Source: Halomonas sp. LR3S48 (GTDB taxonomy: Bacteria > Pseudomonadota > Gammaproteobacteria > Pseudomonadales > Halomonadaceae). Taken from it: a stretch of DNA of 64,000 nt. The notes under the pieces were generated by a model. The model saw only the letters and a program-made list of their open reading frames with translations, did not search any database and had not been told where the DNA came from. Of the stretch, positions 29,753-41,471 are shown one piece after another; the stretch's first letter is position 1; each line of letters starts with the position of its first letter. The DNA lies in NCBI RefSeq assembly GCF_025725665.1, contig NZ_CP107009.1, positions 4,588,001 through 4,652,000 of the forward strand. Reading direction: 5' to 3'. Made by a program: the position numbers and the translations under genes.

Positions 29753-31057
29753 GTGCGCCCCTGGAGCCATGAACTCTGGCGCATCGGCCTGCTTGCCGCT
29801 GCCGGCAGCCTGGTCGGCTGGCTGTTTTCGGCCCCGGGGCTCGGGCTCGCCGCAGGGCTCGCCCTGCGCCTCACCTATCACCTGCGCCAGTTGCACGCCC
29901 TGCGCCGCTGGCTGACACGCAACCCGCACAGCGAGCCGCCCGCAGCCACCGGCCTGTGGGGCGAGCTGTTCGATCGCCTCTATCGCTACCAGAAGGGCCA
30001 GCGCCATACCCAGCATCGGCTGCAGGCGACCCTCAAGCGCATCCAGGAATCCTCGGAGGCGATGCGTGACAGCGTGGTAATGCTCGACCAGCATGGCGAC
30101 CTTGAGTGGTGGAACAGCGCTGCCGAGCGCATGCTGGGGCTCAAGGCCGCGCACGACCGCGGCCAGCACATCACCAACCTGGTGCGTGACCCCCGCTTCG
30201 TCACCTATTTCAACGCCCGCGACTACCGCGAGCCACTGACGTTGACCTCGCCGGTCGACGAACGCAAGGTGCTGCAGTTCCAGATCACCCTCTACGGCGA
30301 CGATGAGCGCCTGGTGATGGCACGCGACATCACCCGCCTGCACCGTTTGGAAGAAATGCGCCGCGACTTCGTCGCCAACGTCTCCCACGAGCTGAGGACC
30401 CCGCTGACCGTGCTGGCGGGCTATCTCGAGACCTATTCCGACGCCGTCGACCGCCTGCCGCCGCGCCTGGCCCAGGGGCTGACCCGCATGCAGGAACAGA
30501 CCACCCGCATGCAGAACCTGGTCAACGACCTGTTGCTGCTGTCGCGCCTGGAGATCGACCAGGGCGGCGAGGACCATCTGCCATTGGCCGTACCGGCGCT
30601 GCTCGAGGAGGTGCGCCAGGATGCCGAGGCGCTGTCGGCGGGACGCCAGCTGGTCCGTGTCGAGATCGAGGAGGAGCGGCAGCTGCTCGGCAGCGATTCG
30701 GAGATCCATAGTGCGCTGTCCAATCTGGCCTCCAACGCGGTGCGCTACACTCCCGAGGGCAGCCACATCGTGCTGCGCTGGAAACCGCACCCCAAGGGCG
30801 CCTGCCTGGAAGTGGAGGATGACGGCGAGGGCATCGACCCGGTTCACATTCCACGCCTCACCGAACGCTTCTACCGGGTCGACAAGGGGCGCAGCAGCGA
30901 AAGCGGCGGCACCGGGCTGGGACTGGCCATCGTCAAGCACGTACTGCTGCGCCACGACGCCTATCTCGAGATCGACTCCCACCCCGGCCACGGCGCCCTG
31001 TTCCGCTGCGTATTCCCCGCCTCCCGCCTGGCGGCGGCCGAGATGGCCACTGGCTGA
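29753..31057 (+). CDS. phoR: Phosphate regulon sensor histidine kinase PhoR
   Basis: A 434-residue kinase. It starts with two hydrophobic helices (about 10-45), then a PAS domain (about 95-190), the HisKA site NVSHELRTPL (H212) and the GHKL ATPase with GGTGLGLAIVKHV. There is no large periplasmic sensor, as in other PhoR proteins that read Pi status through the PstSCAB-PhoU complex. The GTG start at 29753 is one base past the phoB stop. The cognate Pst system is encoded about 8 kb downstream on the other strand. Confidence 0.95.
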   Translation: MRPWSHELWRIGLLAAAGSLVGWLFSAPGLGLAAGLALRLTYHLRQLHALRRWLTRNPHSEPPAATGLWGELFDRLYRYQKGQRHTQHRLQATLKRIQESSEAMRDSVVMLDQHGDLEWWNSAAERMLGLKAAHDRGQHITNLVRDPRFVTYFNARDYREPLTLTSPVDERKVLQFQITLYGDDERLVMARDITRLHRLEEMRRDFVANVSHELRTPLTVLAGYLETYSDAVDRLPPRLAQGLTRMQEQTTRMQNLVNDLLLLSRLEIDQGGEDHLPLAVPALLEEVRQDAEALSAGRQLVRVEIEEERQLLGSDSEIHSALSNLASNAVRYTPEGSHIVLRWKPHPKGACLEVEDDGEGIDPVHIPRLTERFYRVDKGRSSESGGTGLGLAIVKHVLLRHDAYLEIDSHPGHGALFRCVFPASRLAAAEMATG

Positions 31058-31237
31058 GCCTTACCTTCCAGATGCAAGGCCCGACACGAAAGCACGAGGC
31101 TGCGCAGCTGTCGCTGCCCTTCGTTCTTGTGTATGATTTGTATTAGCAGATTGTTTTTTAACCATTTTTTTAAATCGTGCCAAACCGTGACCTGCCGACC
31201 ACACCGACAGGCGCGAGGCGACGCAAGGTATCCTTGA

Positions 31238-31858
31238 ATGGCAAGAAAACAGGACGAGATCAGGCGCCAGAACAGGGAAAGAATCTTGCTTGCCGCCGAG
31301 TGCGTCTTCGCGGAAAAAGGCTATGCCGGGGCCTCGATGGGCGATATCGCCAAGCTCGCCGAGCTGCCCAAGTCCAACGTGCACTACTACTTCTCCACCA
31401 AGGAGGAGCTCTATCGCGAGGTGCTGCTGGAGCTGCTCGAGGTGTGGAAACAGGATGCACTCTGCTTCGAACTCTACGACGATCCGCGCATCGTGCTCGC
31501 CACCTATATTCGGGCCAAGATGCAGCATTCCCGCAGCCGCGCTCACGGCTCCAAGGTCTGGGCAGCCGAGGTGATGCAGGGCGCGCCCATACTCAAGGAA
31601 GAGCTGCGCGAGAATCTCTACGAGTGGGCCAAGCTCAAGGAAGCCAAGATCCGTGAATGGATCGCGAACGAGCGCATCCTGCCGGTGGAGCCTTCCTACC
31701 TGCTCTACATGATCTGGGCCTCGACCCAGCACTATGCCGACTTCGATTACCAGATCGCCCTGCTCAACGACGACCACCCCCTCGATGACCTGCAGTTCGA
31801 GAAGGCGGTACAGTCGGTCACCGGCGTCATCCTGCGCGGTATCGGCCTCTCCCCCTGA
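31238..31858 (+). CDS. TetR-family regulator, RutR-like
   Basis: A 206-residue protein with an N-terminal HTH (GASMGDIAKLAELPKSNVHY, about 33-52) and a ligand domain related to RutR, the uracil/thymine-responsive regulator (KVWAAEVMQGAPIL). It is convergent with the pyrimidine-degradation operon, so control of that operon is the natural inference. The 180-bp upstream region is AT-rich. I cannot identify the operator by eye. Confidence 0.85.
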   Translation: MARKQDEIRRQNRERILLAAECVFAEKGYAGASMGDIAKLAELPKSNVHYYFSTKEELYREVLLELLEVWKQDALCFELYDDPRIVLATYIRAKMQHSRSRAHGSKVWAAEVMQGAPILKEELRENLYEWAKLKEAKIREWIANERILPVEPSYLLYMIWASTQHYADFDYQIALLNDDHPLDDLQFEKAVQSVTGVILRGIGLSP

Positions 31859-31871
31859 AGGCCGAGGGCAA

Positions 31872-31898
31872 GGCGACACCTCCCGAAGAGGTGTCGCC
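31872..31898. terminator. Bidirectional hairpin between tetR and preA
   Basis: An 11-bp perfect stem (31872-31882 with 31888-31898) and a five-base loop lie in the 47-bp convergent gap. It likely serves both genes, though no long T-run is present. Confidence 0.55.
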
Positions 31899-31905
31899 GA
31901 CGACG

Positions 31906-33234
31906 CTACAAGGCACTGGCGGCGCTTTTGCGGAACGGGTTGCGCGGATCCTCCTCCCAGCTCATGTAGGGCTTGCCCGTTTGCTGCGGCAGCATGCTGA
32001 TGCAGTCCTGCACCGGACAGGTGATCTGGCACAGGTTGCAGCCCACGCACTCCTCCTCGATCACTTCGTAGCGCCGCGCACCGCCGACATCGACCAGCTT
32101 GGCGATCGACTGGTGCGATGTGTCCTCACAGGCGATATAACAACGCCCGCACTGGATGCACTTGTCCTGGTCGATATGCGCGATGGTCTTGAAGTTCATG
32201 TCGAGGTGCTTCCAGTCGGTAGTGTTGCCCACCGCCCGGCCGGAGAACGCCTCGATCGAGTCGTAGCCCTTCTCGGCCATCCAGCGCGACAGGCCGTCCT
32301 TCATCTCCTCGACGATGCGAAAGCCATGCAGCATGGCGGCGGTGCACACCTGCACGCTGCCGGCACCCAGCGCGATGAACTCCGCCGCGTCGCGCCAGTT
32401 GGACACCCCCCCGATGCCGGAAATCGGCAGGCTGCGAGTGGGCGCGTCGCGGGCGATCTCGGCGACCATGTTCATGGCGATGGGCTTGACTGCGCTGCCG
32501 CAGTAGCCACCGTGGGTGCTCTGGCTACCGACGGTGGGGCGGGCCACCATGGCATCCAGGTCGAGGCTGGTGATGGAGTTGATGGTGTTGATCAACGATA
32601 CCGCATCGGCGCCACCACGCAGGGCGGCCTGGGCGGGGGCACGAATGTCGGTGATATTGGGAGTCAACTTCACGATCACCGGCCTGGAGTAGTACTGCTT
32701 GCACCAACGCGTGACCTTCTCGATCAGGTCCGGGTTCTGGCCCACGGCGGCGCCCATGCCGCGCTCCGGCATGCCGTGGGGGCAGCCCAGGTTGAGCTCG
32801 ATGCCGTCGGCACCGGTGGCCTCGACTAGCGGCAGGATGTGCCGCCACGCGGCCTCCTCGCAGGGCACCATGAGCGACACGATCAGCGCGCGGTCGGGCC
32901 AGGCCTTCTTGACCTCGGTGATCTCACGCAGATTGATGGCAAGCGAGCGGTCGGTGATCAGCTCGATGTTGTTGAAGCCGAGCACCTCGCGGTTCTTGCC
33001 GAAATGGGCCGAGTAGCGTGACGAGACGTTGACCGCGGGCGGATCCTCACCGAGGGTCTTCCACACCACGCCGCCCCAGCCCGCCTCATAGGCGCGCACG
33101 ACGTTGTAGGCCTTGTCGGTAGGCGGAGCAGACGCCAGCCAGAAGGGATTCGGCGCCCGGATGCCGGCGAAGTCGACGGAGAGGTCGACCCCATTGACGA
33201 GCTCGCGGCTCGACTCATTGGTGAATGCGCTCAT
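31906..33234 (-). CDS. preA: NAD-dependent dihydropyrimidine dehydrogenase subunit PreA
   Basis: A 442-residue protein that reduces uracil and thymine to 5,6-dihydro forms at an FMN site. A TIM-barrel domain carries the active-site Cys in NLGCPHGMPERGMG (about residue 147). A C-terminal ferredoxin-like domain has two 4Fe-4S motifs, CIQCGRCYIAC and CVGCNLCQITC. It overlaps preT by 4 bp. Together they form the heterotetrameric bacterial enzyme, equivalent to split mammalian DPYD. Confidence 0.95.
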   Translation of the reverse strand: MSAFTNESSRELVNGVDLSVDFAGIRAPNPFWLASAPPTDKAYNVVRAYEAGWGGVVWKTLGEDPPAVNVSSRYSAHFGKNREVLGFNNIELITDRSLAINLREITEVKKAWPDRALIVSLMVPCEEAAWRHILPLVEATGADGIELNLGCPHGMPERGMGAAVGQNPDLIEKVTRWCKQYYSRPVIVKLTPNITDIRAPAQAALRGGADAVSLINTINSITSLDLDAMVARPTVGSQSTHGGYCGSAVKPIAMNMVAEIARDAPTRSLPISGIGGVSNWRDAAEFIALGAGSVQVCTAAMLHGFRIVEEMKDGLSRWMAEKGYDSIEAFSGRAVGNTTDWKHLDMNFKTIAHIDQDKCIQCGRCYIACEDTSHQSIAKLVDVGGARRYEVIEEECVGCNLCQITCPVQDCISMLPQQTGKPYMSWEEDPRNPFRKSAASAL

Positions 33235-34610
33235 GCGGCCTCCTGCTGGATCATCAGGGCCTGGTGGATGGCGCGTGCGGCAAGCTTGCCGTGCTGCACC
33301 GCCTGTACGGTGAGATCCTGCCCCAGGGCGATGCAGTCGCCACCGGCATAGACGCCGGGGAGGGAGGTCTGGAAGTCGTCGCCGACCTGGATTCGCTCGC
33401 CGTCGCGAGCCAGGCCCGCCGCCAGCGGGTCGCCGAGGCTGGCGTCGTCGAAGCCCTGGCCGATGGCCTTGAAGATGGCATCGGCAGCGATATCGAAGGT
33501 TTCACCGCTGCCCATCAGGCGACCGGCCTGGTCGCGCGTCTTCTCGAAGCGCATGCCGGCTACCCGTCCATCGCCATCGAGCAATACCTCCAAGGGCCTG
33601 GCCCAGGTCAGCATGCGCACGCCGTTGGCCTTGGCGATCTCCTGCTCGTGGCCGGTGGCCGACATCGCCTCGGCGCCCCGCCGATAGACCAGCGTGACCT
33701 CCTCGGCACCCAGCCGGGCCATCTGGGTCGCCATGTCGATGGCGGTATTGCCGGCGCCGATCACGACGCAACGACGCGCCAATGGCAGCTCGGCCAGATC
33801 GCCGGCCTGACGCAACTCGCGAATATAGTCGACGGCAGGCATCAGCCCCGGGGCCGATTCGCCGGTCAGGCCCAGCTCGCGGCTGGCGCCGAGCCCCAGG
33901 CCGAGGAAGACCGCATCGAAGTCGTCTCGCAGCTGCGCAAGCTCCAGCTCGCGCCCCAGCCGCTGGCCATGGCGAATCTCGATGCCACCGATGCCGAGCA
34001 GGAACTCGACCTCGCGGCGGGCGAAATCGTCGGTCATCTTGTAGCGGGCGATGCCGTACTCATTGAGCCCGCCGGGCTTCGCCTCGGCCTCGAAGATCGT
34101 CACCCGGTGCCCGAGCATCGCCAGGCGATGGGCACAGGAGAGCCCCGCCGGGCCGGCGCCGACCACCGCCACATGGCGGCCGCTGTCGGCGGCACGCCGG
34201 AACGGATGCCCGTCGAAGCGCATATGATCAGTGGCATAGCGCTGCAGCAGCCCGATCAGCACCGGCTGGCACTCTTCGTGGTGATTGCGCACGCAGCTCT
34301 GCTCGCAGAGGATCTCGGTGGGGCAAACCCGCGCACAGCTGCCGCCCAGGATGTTCTGCTCGAGGATGGTGTGAGCGGCACCGTTGATGTTGCCCTCGCC
34401 GATCTGGCGGATGAAGCGCGGGATGTCGATGTCCGACGGACAGGCCTCGATGCAGGGGGCATCGAAGCAGTACAGACAGCGTTGGCTCTCGATCTGCGCC
34501 TGGCGTTCGCTGAGCGGCGGATGCAGGTCACTGAAGCCCTTGGCGAGCCGGGTCGCGTCATAGGCCGGGTCTTCACCGACCCGGGGCAGGTGATTCAAGG
34601 AGTGGGTCAC
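33231..34610 (-). CDS. preT: NAD-dependent dihydropyrimidine dehydrogenase subunit PreT
   Basis: A 459-residue flavoprotein that takes electrons from NAD(P)H for PreA. An N-terminal Cys-rich helical domain (CLYCFDAPCIEACP and GGSCARVCPTEILC) binds iron-sulphur clusters. The rest is the two-dinucleotide-binding fold, with VGAGPAGLSCA (about 146-156) for FAD and VIGAGNTAIDMA (about 281-292) for NAD(P)H. It resembles GltD. The gene precedes and overlaps preA. Confidence 0.94.
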   Translation of the reverse strand: MTHSLNHLPRVGEDPAYDATRLAKGFSDLHPPLSERQAQIESQRCLYCFDAPCIEACPSDIDIPRFIRQIGEGNINGAAHTILEQNILGGSCARVCPTEILCEQSCVRNHHEECQPVLIGLLQRYATDHMRFDGHPFRRAADSGRHVAVVGAGPAGLSCAHRLAMLGHRVTIFEAEAKPGGLNEYGIARYKMTDDFARREVEFLLGIGGIEIRHGQRLGRELELAQLRDDFDAVFLGLGLGASRELGLTGESAPGLMPAVDYIRELRQAGDLAELPLARRCVVIGAGNTAIDMATQMARLGAEEVTLVYRRGAEAMSATGHEQEIAKANGVRMLTWARPLEVLLDGDGRVAGMRFEKTRDQAGRLMGSGETFDIAADAIFKAIGQGFDDASLGDPLAAGLARDGERIQVGDDFQTSLPGVYAGGDCIALGQDLTVQAVQHGKLAARAIHQALMIQQEAA

Positions 34611-34673
34611 GGTCGTTACCTCGTTGTTCTTGGCTGTATGTCACCGGACTGAACGCCGCCGGTCACGGCGTTC

Positions 34674-37024
<2,351 letters not shown>

Positions 37025-37065
37025 TGTGATTGTTTTCAGCCTGCGCCTTCCACGCGGGCACGGGC

Positions 37066-37105
37066 AATTTCAAAAAGCTGACTCAAAAGACAGCTTTTTG
37101 AAATT
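37066..37105. repeat. 15-bp perfect inverted repeat upstream of pydC
   Basis: AATTTCAAAAAGCTG (37066-37080) and CAGCTTTTTGAAATT (37091-37105) flank a 10-base AT-rich loop about 40 bp before the longest pydC start. It can be read as an operator for a dimeric regulator, such as the TetR protein nearby, or as a leader hairpin in the pyd transcript. Confidence 0.6.
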
Positions 37106-37260
37106 AGTTGCTCTAACACGGGATAGCAAGGCGCAAACGTTGAATTCATCACGGCCCGGCTCAAACGCTTGTAGAACAAGGCAAATTTATCGCGTCATCA
37201 GTCGTTTACACCAAAGTGGGGGAGGCATGCACCAACTCTGAATCCATGCAGACTTCTATA

Positions 37261-37288
37261 TTTGGTTTTAATATCAATATGTTATAAT
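37261..37288 (+). promoter_or_regulatory. Candidate promoter of the NCS1 transporter gene
   Basis: A consensus TATAAT at 37283-37288 has a weak -35 (TTTGGT, 37261-37266) 16 bp upstream. The second inverted repeat (37285-37310) overlaps the -10 and start site, where a repressor would block transcription. Confidence 0.5.
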
Positions 37289-37593
37289 TTTAACACAGTG
37301 ATTAAAATTAGCCTGTTAAGGAATCTTGAACCAAATTGGAAAGTGTCTAGTCTGTCATGTGGCGCTTCCACGGGAGTCGATGATTCCTCAGAATTCTTTG
37401 TCCGCCTCGCTCTATATATTGCTGTCTATGGAGTCAGCTTTCAAAAACATAAACTTAACACTCGAAGAAAGCCTCAAGCTGGACAATTCGGCGTGGGAGC
37501 CAGCCAACCGAATGGCAATGGGCACAGTTATTGCTACTTGCCAGCAAGACCAACACAACAATGAGCTCATGCACCGAGTGACGGAGAACAACA

Positions 37594-39102
37594 ATGACCC
37601 AGTCATCGAGGATGTTGGACAGGAAGGGCCTGATCGAACTCGAGGTAGGCGACGACTTACGCAGCAGTCCACGGTTCAATGACGACATCGCACCCACCAA
37701 GGCCAGCGAAAGGACCTGGTCGAAATGGAACATCGCCGCGCTCTGGGTCGGGATGTCGATCTGCGTGCCCACCTATACCCTGGGCGGCGTTCTGACCGCC
37801 TATTTCGGGCTCAGCGTGGGCGAGGCGCTGTTGGCGATACTGCTTGCCAACGTGATCGTGCTGATTCCGCTGACGCTGAACGCCTTTCCCGGGACCAAGT
37901 TCGGCATCCCCTTCCCGGTGGTACTGCGCTCTTCGTTCGGCATCCTCGGCTCCAACGTACCCTGCCTGATTCGCGCCCTGGTCGGCTGCGGCTGGTTCGG
38001 CATCCAGACCATGTTCGGCGGCCTGGCCATCCATCTGCTGCTCGCTGCGCTCTTCCCACCCTGGCAAGCGCTGGGGGGCGTGGGCGAGGTCATCGGCTTC
38101 TTCGTCTTCGGCGCAATGAACCTCTACGTGGTGATCCGCGGGGCGGAATCGATCAAGTGGCTGGAGACACTGGCCGCTCCCCTGCTGCTGGCGGTTGGCA
38201 TCGGGCTGATGTTCTGGGCCTGGCCGCACATGTCGATGACCGAGCTGCTGGCACAGCCTCCCTCGCGTCCGGAAGGCGCTTCGGTCGTCGGCTACTTTCT
38301 TGCCGGCCTGACGGCCATGGTGGGCTTCTGGGCCACGCTGTCGCTCAACATTCCCGACTTCAGTCGTTTCGCCAGAAGCCAGAAGGATCAGATCGTGGGT
38401 CAGGTGCTGGGGCTGCCCCTGACCATGTTCTTCTTCGCCGCCCTCGGCGTGGTGATGACGGCCGCCTCGGAGTCTCTGGTCGGTCGAACCATAGCTGACC
38501 CGGTCAACCTCATCGGCATGATCGACAATCCATTCTGGGTCGGCATCGCGATGGTGCTGATCATCGTGGCTACGATCTCGACCAACACGGCAGCCAACAT
38601 CGTCTCCCCCACCAACGATTTCCAGAACGTGGCCCCCAAGCTGGTCGACCATACGCGCGGCGTGCTGATCACCGGCCTTGTGGGCGTGCTTCTGATGGGC
38701 TACGACCTGCTGCAAAAGGCGGGAGTGATCGGCGCCGGCGTCTCGCTGGAGCAGATGTACTCGAACTGGCTGCTCGGCTATTCCAGCCTGTTGGGCCCCA
38801 TCGCGGGTGTCATGGCGGTGGATTATTTCCTGATCAAGCGCCAGCGGCTCGACGTGCCGAGCCTCTACCAGGACGGCCGGGCCTATCCCGCCTTCAACCT
38901 GGCCGGCTTCATCGCCTTCGGCGTTCCCGTCTCGCTGACCCTGCTGTCACTGGCCACCGGCACCATGAACTGGTTCTACGACTATGGCTGGTTCACCGGC
39001 TCGCTGCTGGGTGCCGTACTCTACTACGTCACCAGCCTGATGCTGACTCCCGCCGGTCGGGCCGTACCTGTGACCGCCATCGATATGGAGCGTCACCTGT
39101 GA
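37594..39102 (+). CDS. NCS1-family nucleobase:cation symporter
   Basis: A 502-residue membrane protein with 12 predicted helices and the NCS1 features FGIPFPVVLRSSFG (about 102-115), NIPDFSRFARS (about 251-261) and NTAANIVSPTNDFQN (about 330-344). NCS1 carriers import uracil, thymine, cytosine, allantoin or hydantoins with Na+ or H+. Its divergent position to the pyrimidine-degradation operon points to uracil/thymine or dihydropyrimidine as substrate. CGGAG lies 8 bases before the ATG. Confidence 0.9.
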   Translation: MTQSSRMLDRKGLIELEVGDDLRSSPRFNDDIAPTKASERTWSKWNIAALWVGMSICVPTYTLGGVLTAYFGLSVGEALLAILLANVIVLIPLTLNAFPGTKFGIPFPVVLRSSFGILGSNVPCLIRALVGCGWFGIQTMFGGLAIHLLLAALFPPWQALGGVGEVIGFFVFGAMNLYVVIRGAESIKWLETLAAPLLLAVGIGLMFWAWPHMSMTELLAQPPSRPEGASVVGYFLAGLTAMVGFWATLSLNIPDFSRFARSQKDQIVGQVLGLPLTMFFFAALGVVMTAASESLVGRTIADPVNLIGMIDNPFWVGIAMVLIIVATISTNTAANIVSPTNDFQNVAPKLVDHTRGVLITGLVGVLLMGYDLLQKAGVIGAGVSLEQMYSNWLLGYSSLLGPIAGVMAVDYFLIKRQRLDVPSLYQDGRAYPAFNLAGFIAFGVPVSLTLLSLATGTMNWFYDYGWFTGSLLGAVLYYVTSLMLTPAGRAVPVTAIDMERHL

Positions 39103-39138
39103 GGCGAACCGCATGAGAAAGCTCGGCTAGAGCGCCCT

Positions 39139-39870
39139 TCAAATCGCGGCGATATCACGCTCGCCGCGATAGTGGCGGTCCCACATCAGCACGGCGCCGG
39201 CAACGGCGCCGGGCAGCAGGAACAGGTTGGCCAGCGGGATCCAGGTGATCAACGTCACCCAGCCGCCGAAGGTGAGGGTCTGCCAGGCGTGCGAGGAGAG
39301 CCGACGGCGCATATCGGCGAAGCTAACCTTGTTGTTGTCCATGGGGTAGTCGAGGTAGGTGATCGCCATGATCCAGGCCGAGAACAGCGCCCACAGGAAA
39401 GGGGCGACGACATTGAGCGCGGGTATCCAACTGATGACGAACAGCGCCAGCGCCCGCGGCAGGATGTAGCCGAGCTTGACCAGTTCGCGCCCCATCGCAT
39501 CCACCGCGGTGCGGGCCAGGCCGCGGTCGTCCAGCGGCGGCCGGCCGGTGGCCTGCACCTCCACCTTGGCCGCCAGGAAGCCGTAGAAGGGCGCGGCAAT
39601 CAAGTGGGTCACCAGGGTGAAGGTGAAGAACACGATCAGCACCAGGCTCGCCACGAACAGCGGCCAGATCAGCCACTCCAGCCAGCCGAGCCAGGCCGGC
39701 ACCATGGCCATCCAGCTATCCAACCAGCCGCCGAAGTGGCTGACCACGTAGTAGAGCATGGTCGAATAGACCGCCAGGTTGACGGCGATCGGGGCGTAGA
39801 CGTAGCGGCGCAGGCCGCGGCCGTAGACCAGCCGCGTGCCGCGGTTGAGTGCCGTCAAGGCGTTCAGCAT
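39139..39870 (-). CDS. cysZ: Sulphate transporter CysZ (EI24 family)
   Basis: A 243-residue membrane protein with four to six hydrophobic segments and the CysZ/EI24 pattern (LIAAPFYGFLAAKVEVQATG, about 91-110, and IPALNVVAPFLWALFSAWI). CysZ imports sulphate for cysteine synthesis. It follows phoU by 18 bp and may be co-transcribed with the pst-phoU genes, an odd partner for a phosphate operon. Minor members of the family lack proven sulphate transport. Confidence 0.87.
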   Translation of the reverse strand: MLNALTALNRGTRLVYGRGLRRYVYAPIAVNLAVYSTMLYYVVSHFGGWLDSWMAMVPAWLGWLEWLIWPLFVASLVLIVFFTFTLVTHLIAAPFYGFLAAKVEVQATGRPPLDDRGLARTAVDAMGRELVKLGYILPRALALFVISWIPALNVVAPFLWALFSAWIMAITYLDYPMDNNKVSFADMRRRLSSHAWQTLTFGGWVTLITWIPLANLFLLPGAVAGAVLMWDRHYRGERDIAAI

Positions 39871-39888
39871 CGGGGTCCTCTGCGTGGG

Positions 39889-40617
39889 TTATTCCTTGCG
39901 CGTCAGGGCGTCCTCGTCGATCTGGGCCGGGTCCATGTGACGGATGTCGAGCCCCTTGACCAGGTAGATGACGTATTCGGCGAGATTGTCGGCATGATCG
40001 CCGACCCGCTCCAGTGCGCGCAAGATCCACATCACGTTGAGCACCGGGCCGATGGCTCGACTGTCCTCCATCATGAAGGTCATCAGCGAGCGCATGGCGC
40101 TGCCGTACTCGTCGTCCACCGACTCGTCCTCGTGCACTACCTGCAGGGCCAGCTCGGTGTCGAAGCGGGCGAAGGCGGTCAGCGCATCGCGCAGCATGCG
40201 CCGCACGTGCTCGCTGATATGGCGCACTTCGACCAGGCCGCGCACATTGTTGCCGCCGTCGATCAGGGTCAGGGCGTTGCGTGCGATCTTGCTCGCCTCG
40301 TCGCCGATCCGCTCCAGGTCGGCGGTGGCACGAATCACCGCCAGCACCAGGCGCAGGTCGGAGGCCGCTGGCTGGCGCCGCGCCAGCACGCGAGTGCACT
40401 CGTCGTCGATCTTGAGCTGCATGGCGTTGACGTCGCGATCACGGTCGCGCACCTTCTCGGCCAGGCGACTGTCGCCCTCGAGCAGTGCCTGGATCGCCTC
40501 CTGGACCTGCTGCTCGACCAGCCCACCCATGGTCATCAGGTGGGTCTTGAGCGCTTCCAGCTCCTGGTTGAACTGACGGGAGATGTGCTGGCTGTGGGTA
40601 TCGCTGGTAATGTCCAT
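39889..40617 (-). CDS. phoU: Phosphate transport/signalling regulator PhoU
   Basis: A 242-residue all-helical protein with two PhoU repeats of three helices each. Acidic metal-binding motifs are seen in DDECTRVLARR and DESVDDEYGSAM. PhoU links PstSCAB activity to PhoR and keeps the regulon off when Pi is plentiful. GAGGAGCGAACG precedes the ATG. It is the last pst gene before cysZ. Confidence 0.95.
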   Translation of the reverse strand: MDITSDTHSQHISRQFNQELEALKTHLMTMGGLVEQQVQEAIQALLEGDSRLAEKVRDRDRDVNAMQLKIDDECTRVLARRQPAASDLRLVLAVIRATADLERIGDEASKIARNALTLIDGGNNVRGLVEVRHISEHVRRMLRDALTAFARFDTELALQVVHEDESVDDEYGSAMRSLMTFMMEDSRAIGPVLNVMWILRALERVGDHADNLAEYVIYLVKGLDIRHMDPAQIDEDALTRKE

Positions 40618-40641
40618 CGTTCGCTCCTCGGGCGGCCTCGG

Positions 40642-41454
40642 TCAGGCCATGCGGCCGGTGATGTAGTTTTCGGTACGACGCAGGCTGGGGTTGGTGAACA
40701 GGGTGTCGGTGGGGGCGTACTCCACCAGTTCGCCGTCCTGCAGGAAGGCGGTGTAGTCGGAGACCCGCGCCGCCTGCTGCATGTTGTGGGTCACGAGTAT
40801 CAGCGTCAGCTGCGACTTCAGGCTGCGAATCAGCTCCTCGATCTTCAGCGTCGAGATCGGGTCCAGCGCCGAAGCCGGCTCATCGAGCAGCAGCACCTCG
40901 GGGCGCACCGCCAACGAGCGGGCAATCACCAGGCGCTGCTGCTGGCCGCCGGAGAGCGACCAGGCCGAGGCGCGCAGGCGATCCTTCACCTCGTCCCACA
41001 GCGCCGCGGCATGCAGCGCCCACTCGACGATATCGTCCATGCGCCGTCGCGTCAGCCCGCCTTGCAGACGCAGGCCGAAGGCCACGTTCTCGTAGATCGA
41101 CATGGGGAACGGGTTGGGCACCTGGAACACCATGCCGACGCGTCGACGCAGTTCGTCCACGGCCACCTCTGGCGCATGGATGTCCTCGCCTTCGAGCAGA
41201 ATCCTGCCCTCGTGGCTTACCTCCTCGTTGAGGTCGTGCAGGCGGTTGAGCGCACGCAGCAGGGTCGACTTGCCACATCCCGACGGGCCGATGAAGGCCG
41301 TGACCCGGTGCCGAGGCACCCGCAGCGAGACCCCCCGCAGCGCAGGCTTGCCGCCATAGGCCAGGCCCAGACCCTCGATCTGGAAACAGCTGGCCTCGGG
41401 GGGGAAATCGATGATCGAACCCGGGGCGGGTTGGAAGCGGGACGGCAAGGTCAT
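40642..41454 (-). CDS. pstB: Phosphate ABC transporter ATP-binding protein PstB
   Basis: A 270-residue ABC ATPase. Walker [10 protein letters not shown] (about 56-64), Q loop [11 protein letters not shown], signature LSGGQQQR, Walker [14 protein letters not shown] and the switch His (LVTHNMQQA) are all present. It energises phosphate uptake through PstC-PstA. GAGGAGG lies about 13 bases before the ATG, slightly far. Confidence 0.97.
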   Translation of the reverse strand: MTLPSRFQPAPGSIIDFPPEASCFQIEGLGLAYGGKPALRGVSLRVPRHRVTAFIGPSGCGKSTLLRALNRLHDLNEEVSHEGRILLEGEDIHAPEVAVDELRRRVGMVFQVPNPFPMSIYENVAFGLRLQGGLTRRRMDDIVEWALHAAALWDEVKDRLRASAWSLSGGQQQRLVIARSLAVRPEVLLLDEPASALDPISTLKIEELIRSLKSQLTLILVTHNMQQAARVSDYTAFLQDGELVEYAPTDTLFTNPSLRRTENYITGRMA

Positions 41455-41471
41455 CGGTGGGTGTTACCTCC

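Larger units (their letters stand above)
37025..37593. other. AT-rich divergent regulatory region, pyd operon / NCS1 transporter
   Basis: A 569-bp stretch, far less GC-rich than the coding DNA. It holds a 15-bp inverted repeat (37066-37105), a second inverted repeat TAATTTTAA/TTAAAATTA (37285-37293 and 37302-37310) and a perfect TATAAT (37283-37288) reading toward the transporter. The reading frame at 37326-37682 overlaps the transporter start and has atypical composition; I do not consider it a gene. A plus-strand transcript from the TATAAT would carry a leader of about 300 bases. Confidence 0.6.

Noticed and set aside
37326..37682. 118-residue frame between pydC and the NCS1 transporter
   Set aside because: Overlaps the transporter start in another frame, lacks a ribosome-binding site and has atypical, non-conserved sequence. 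Kept only as part of the intergenic description.
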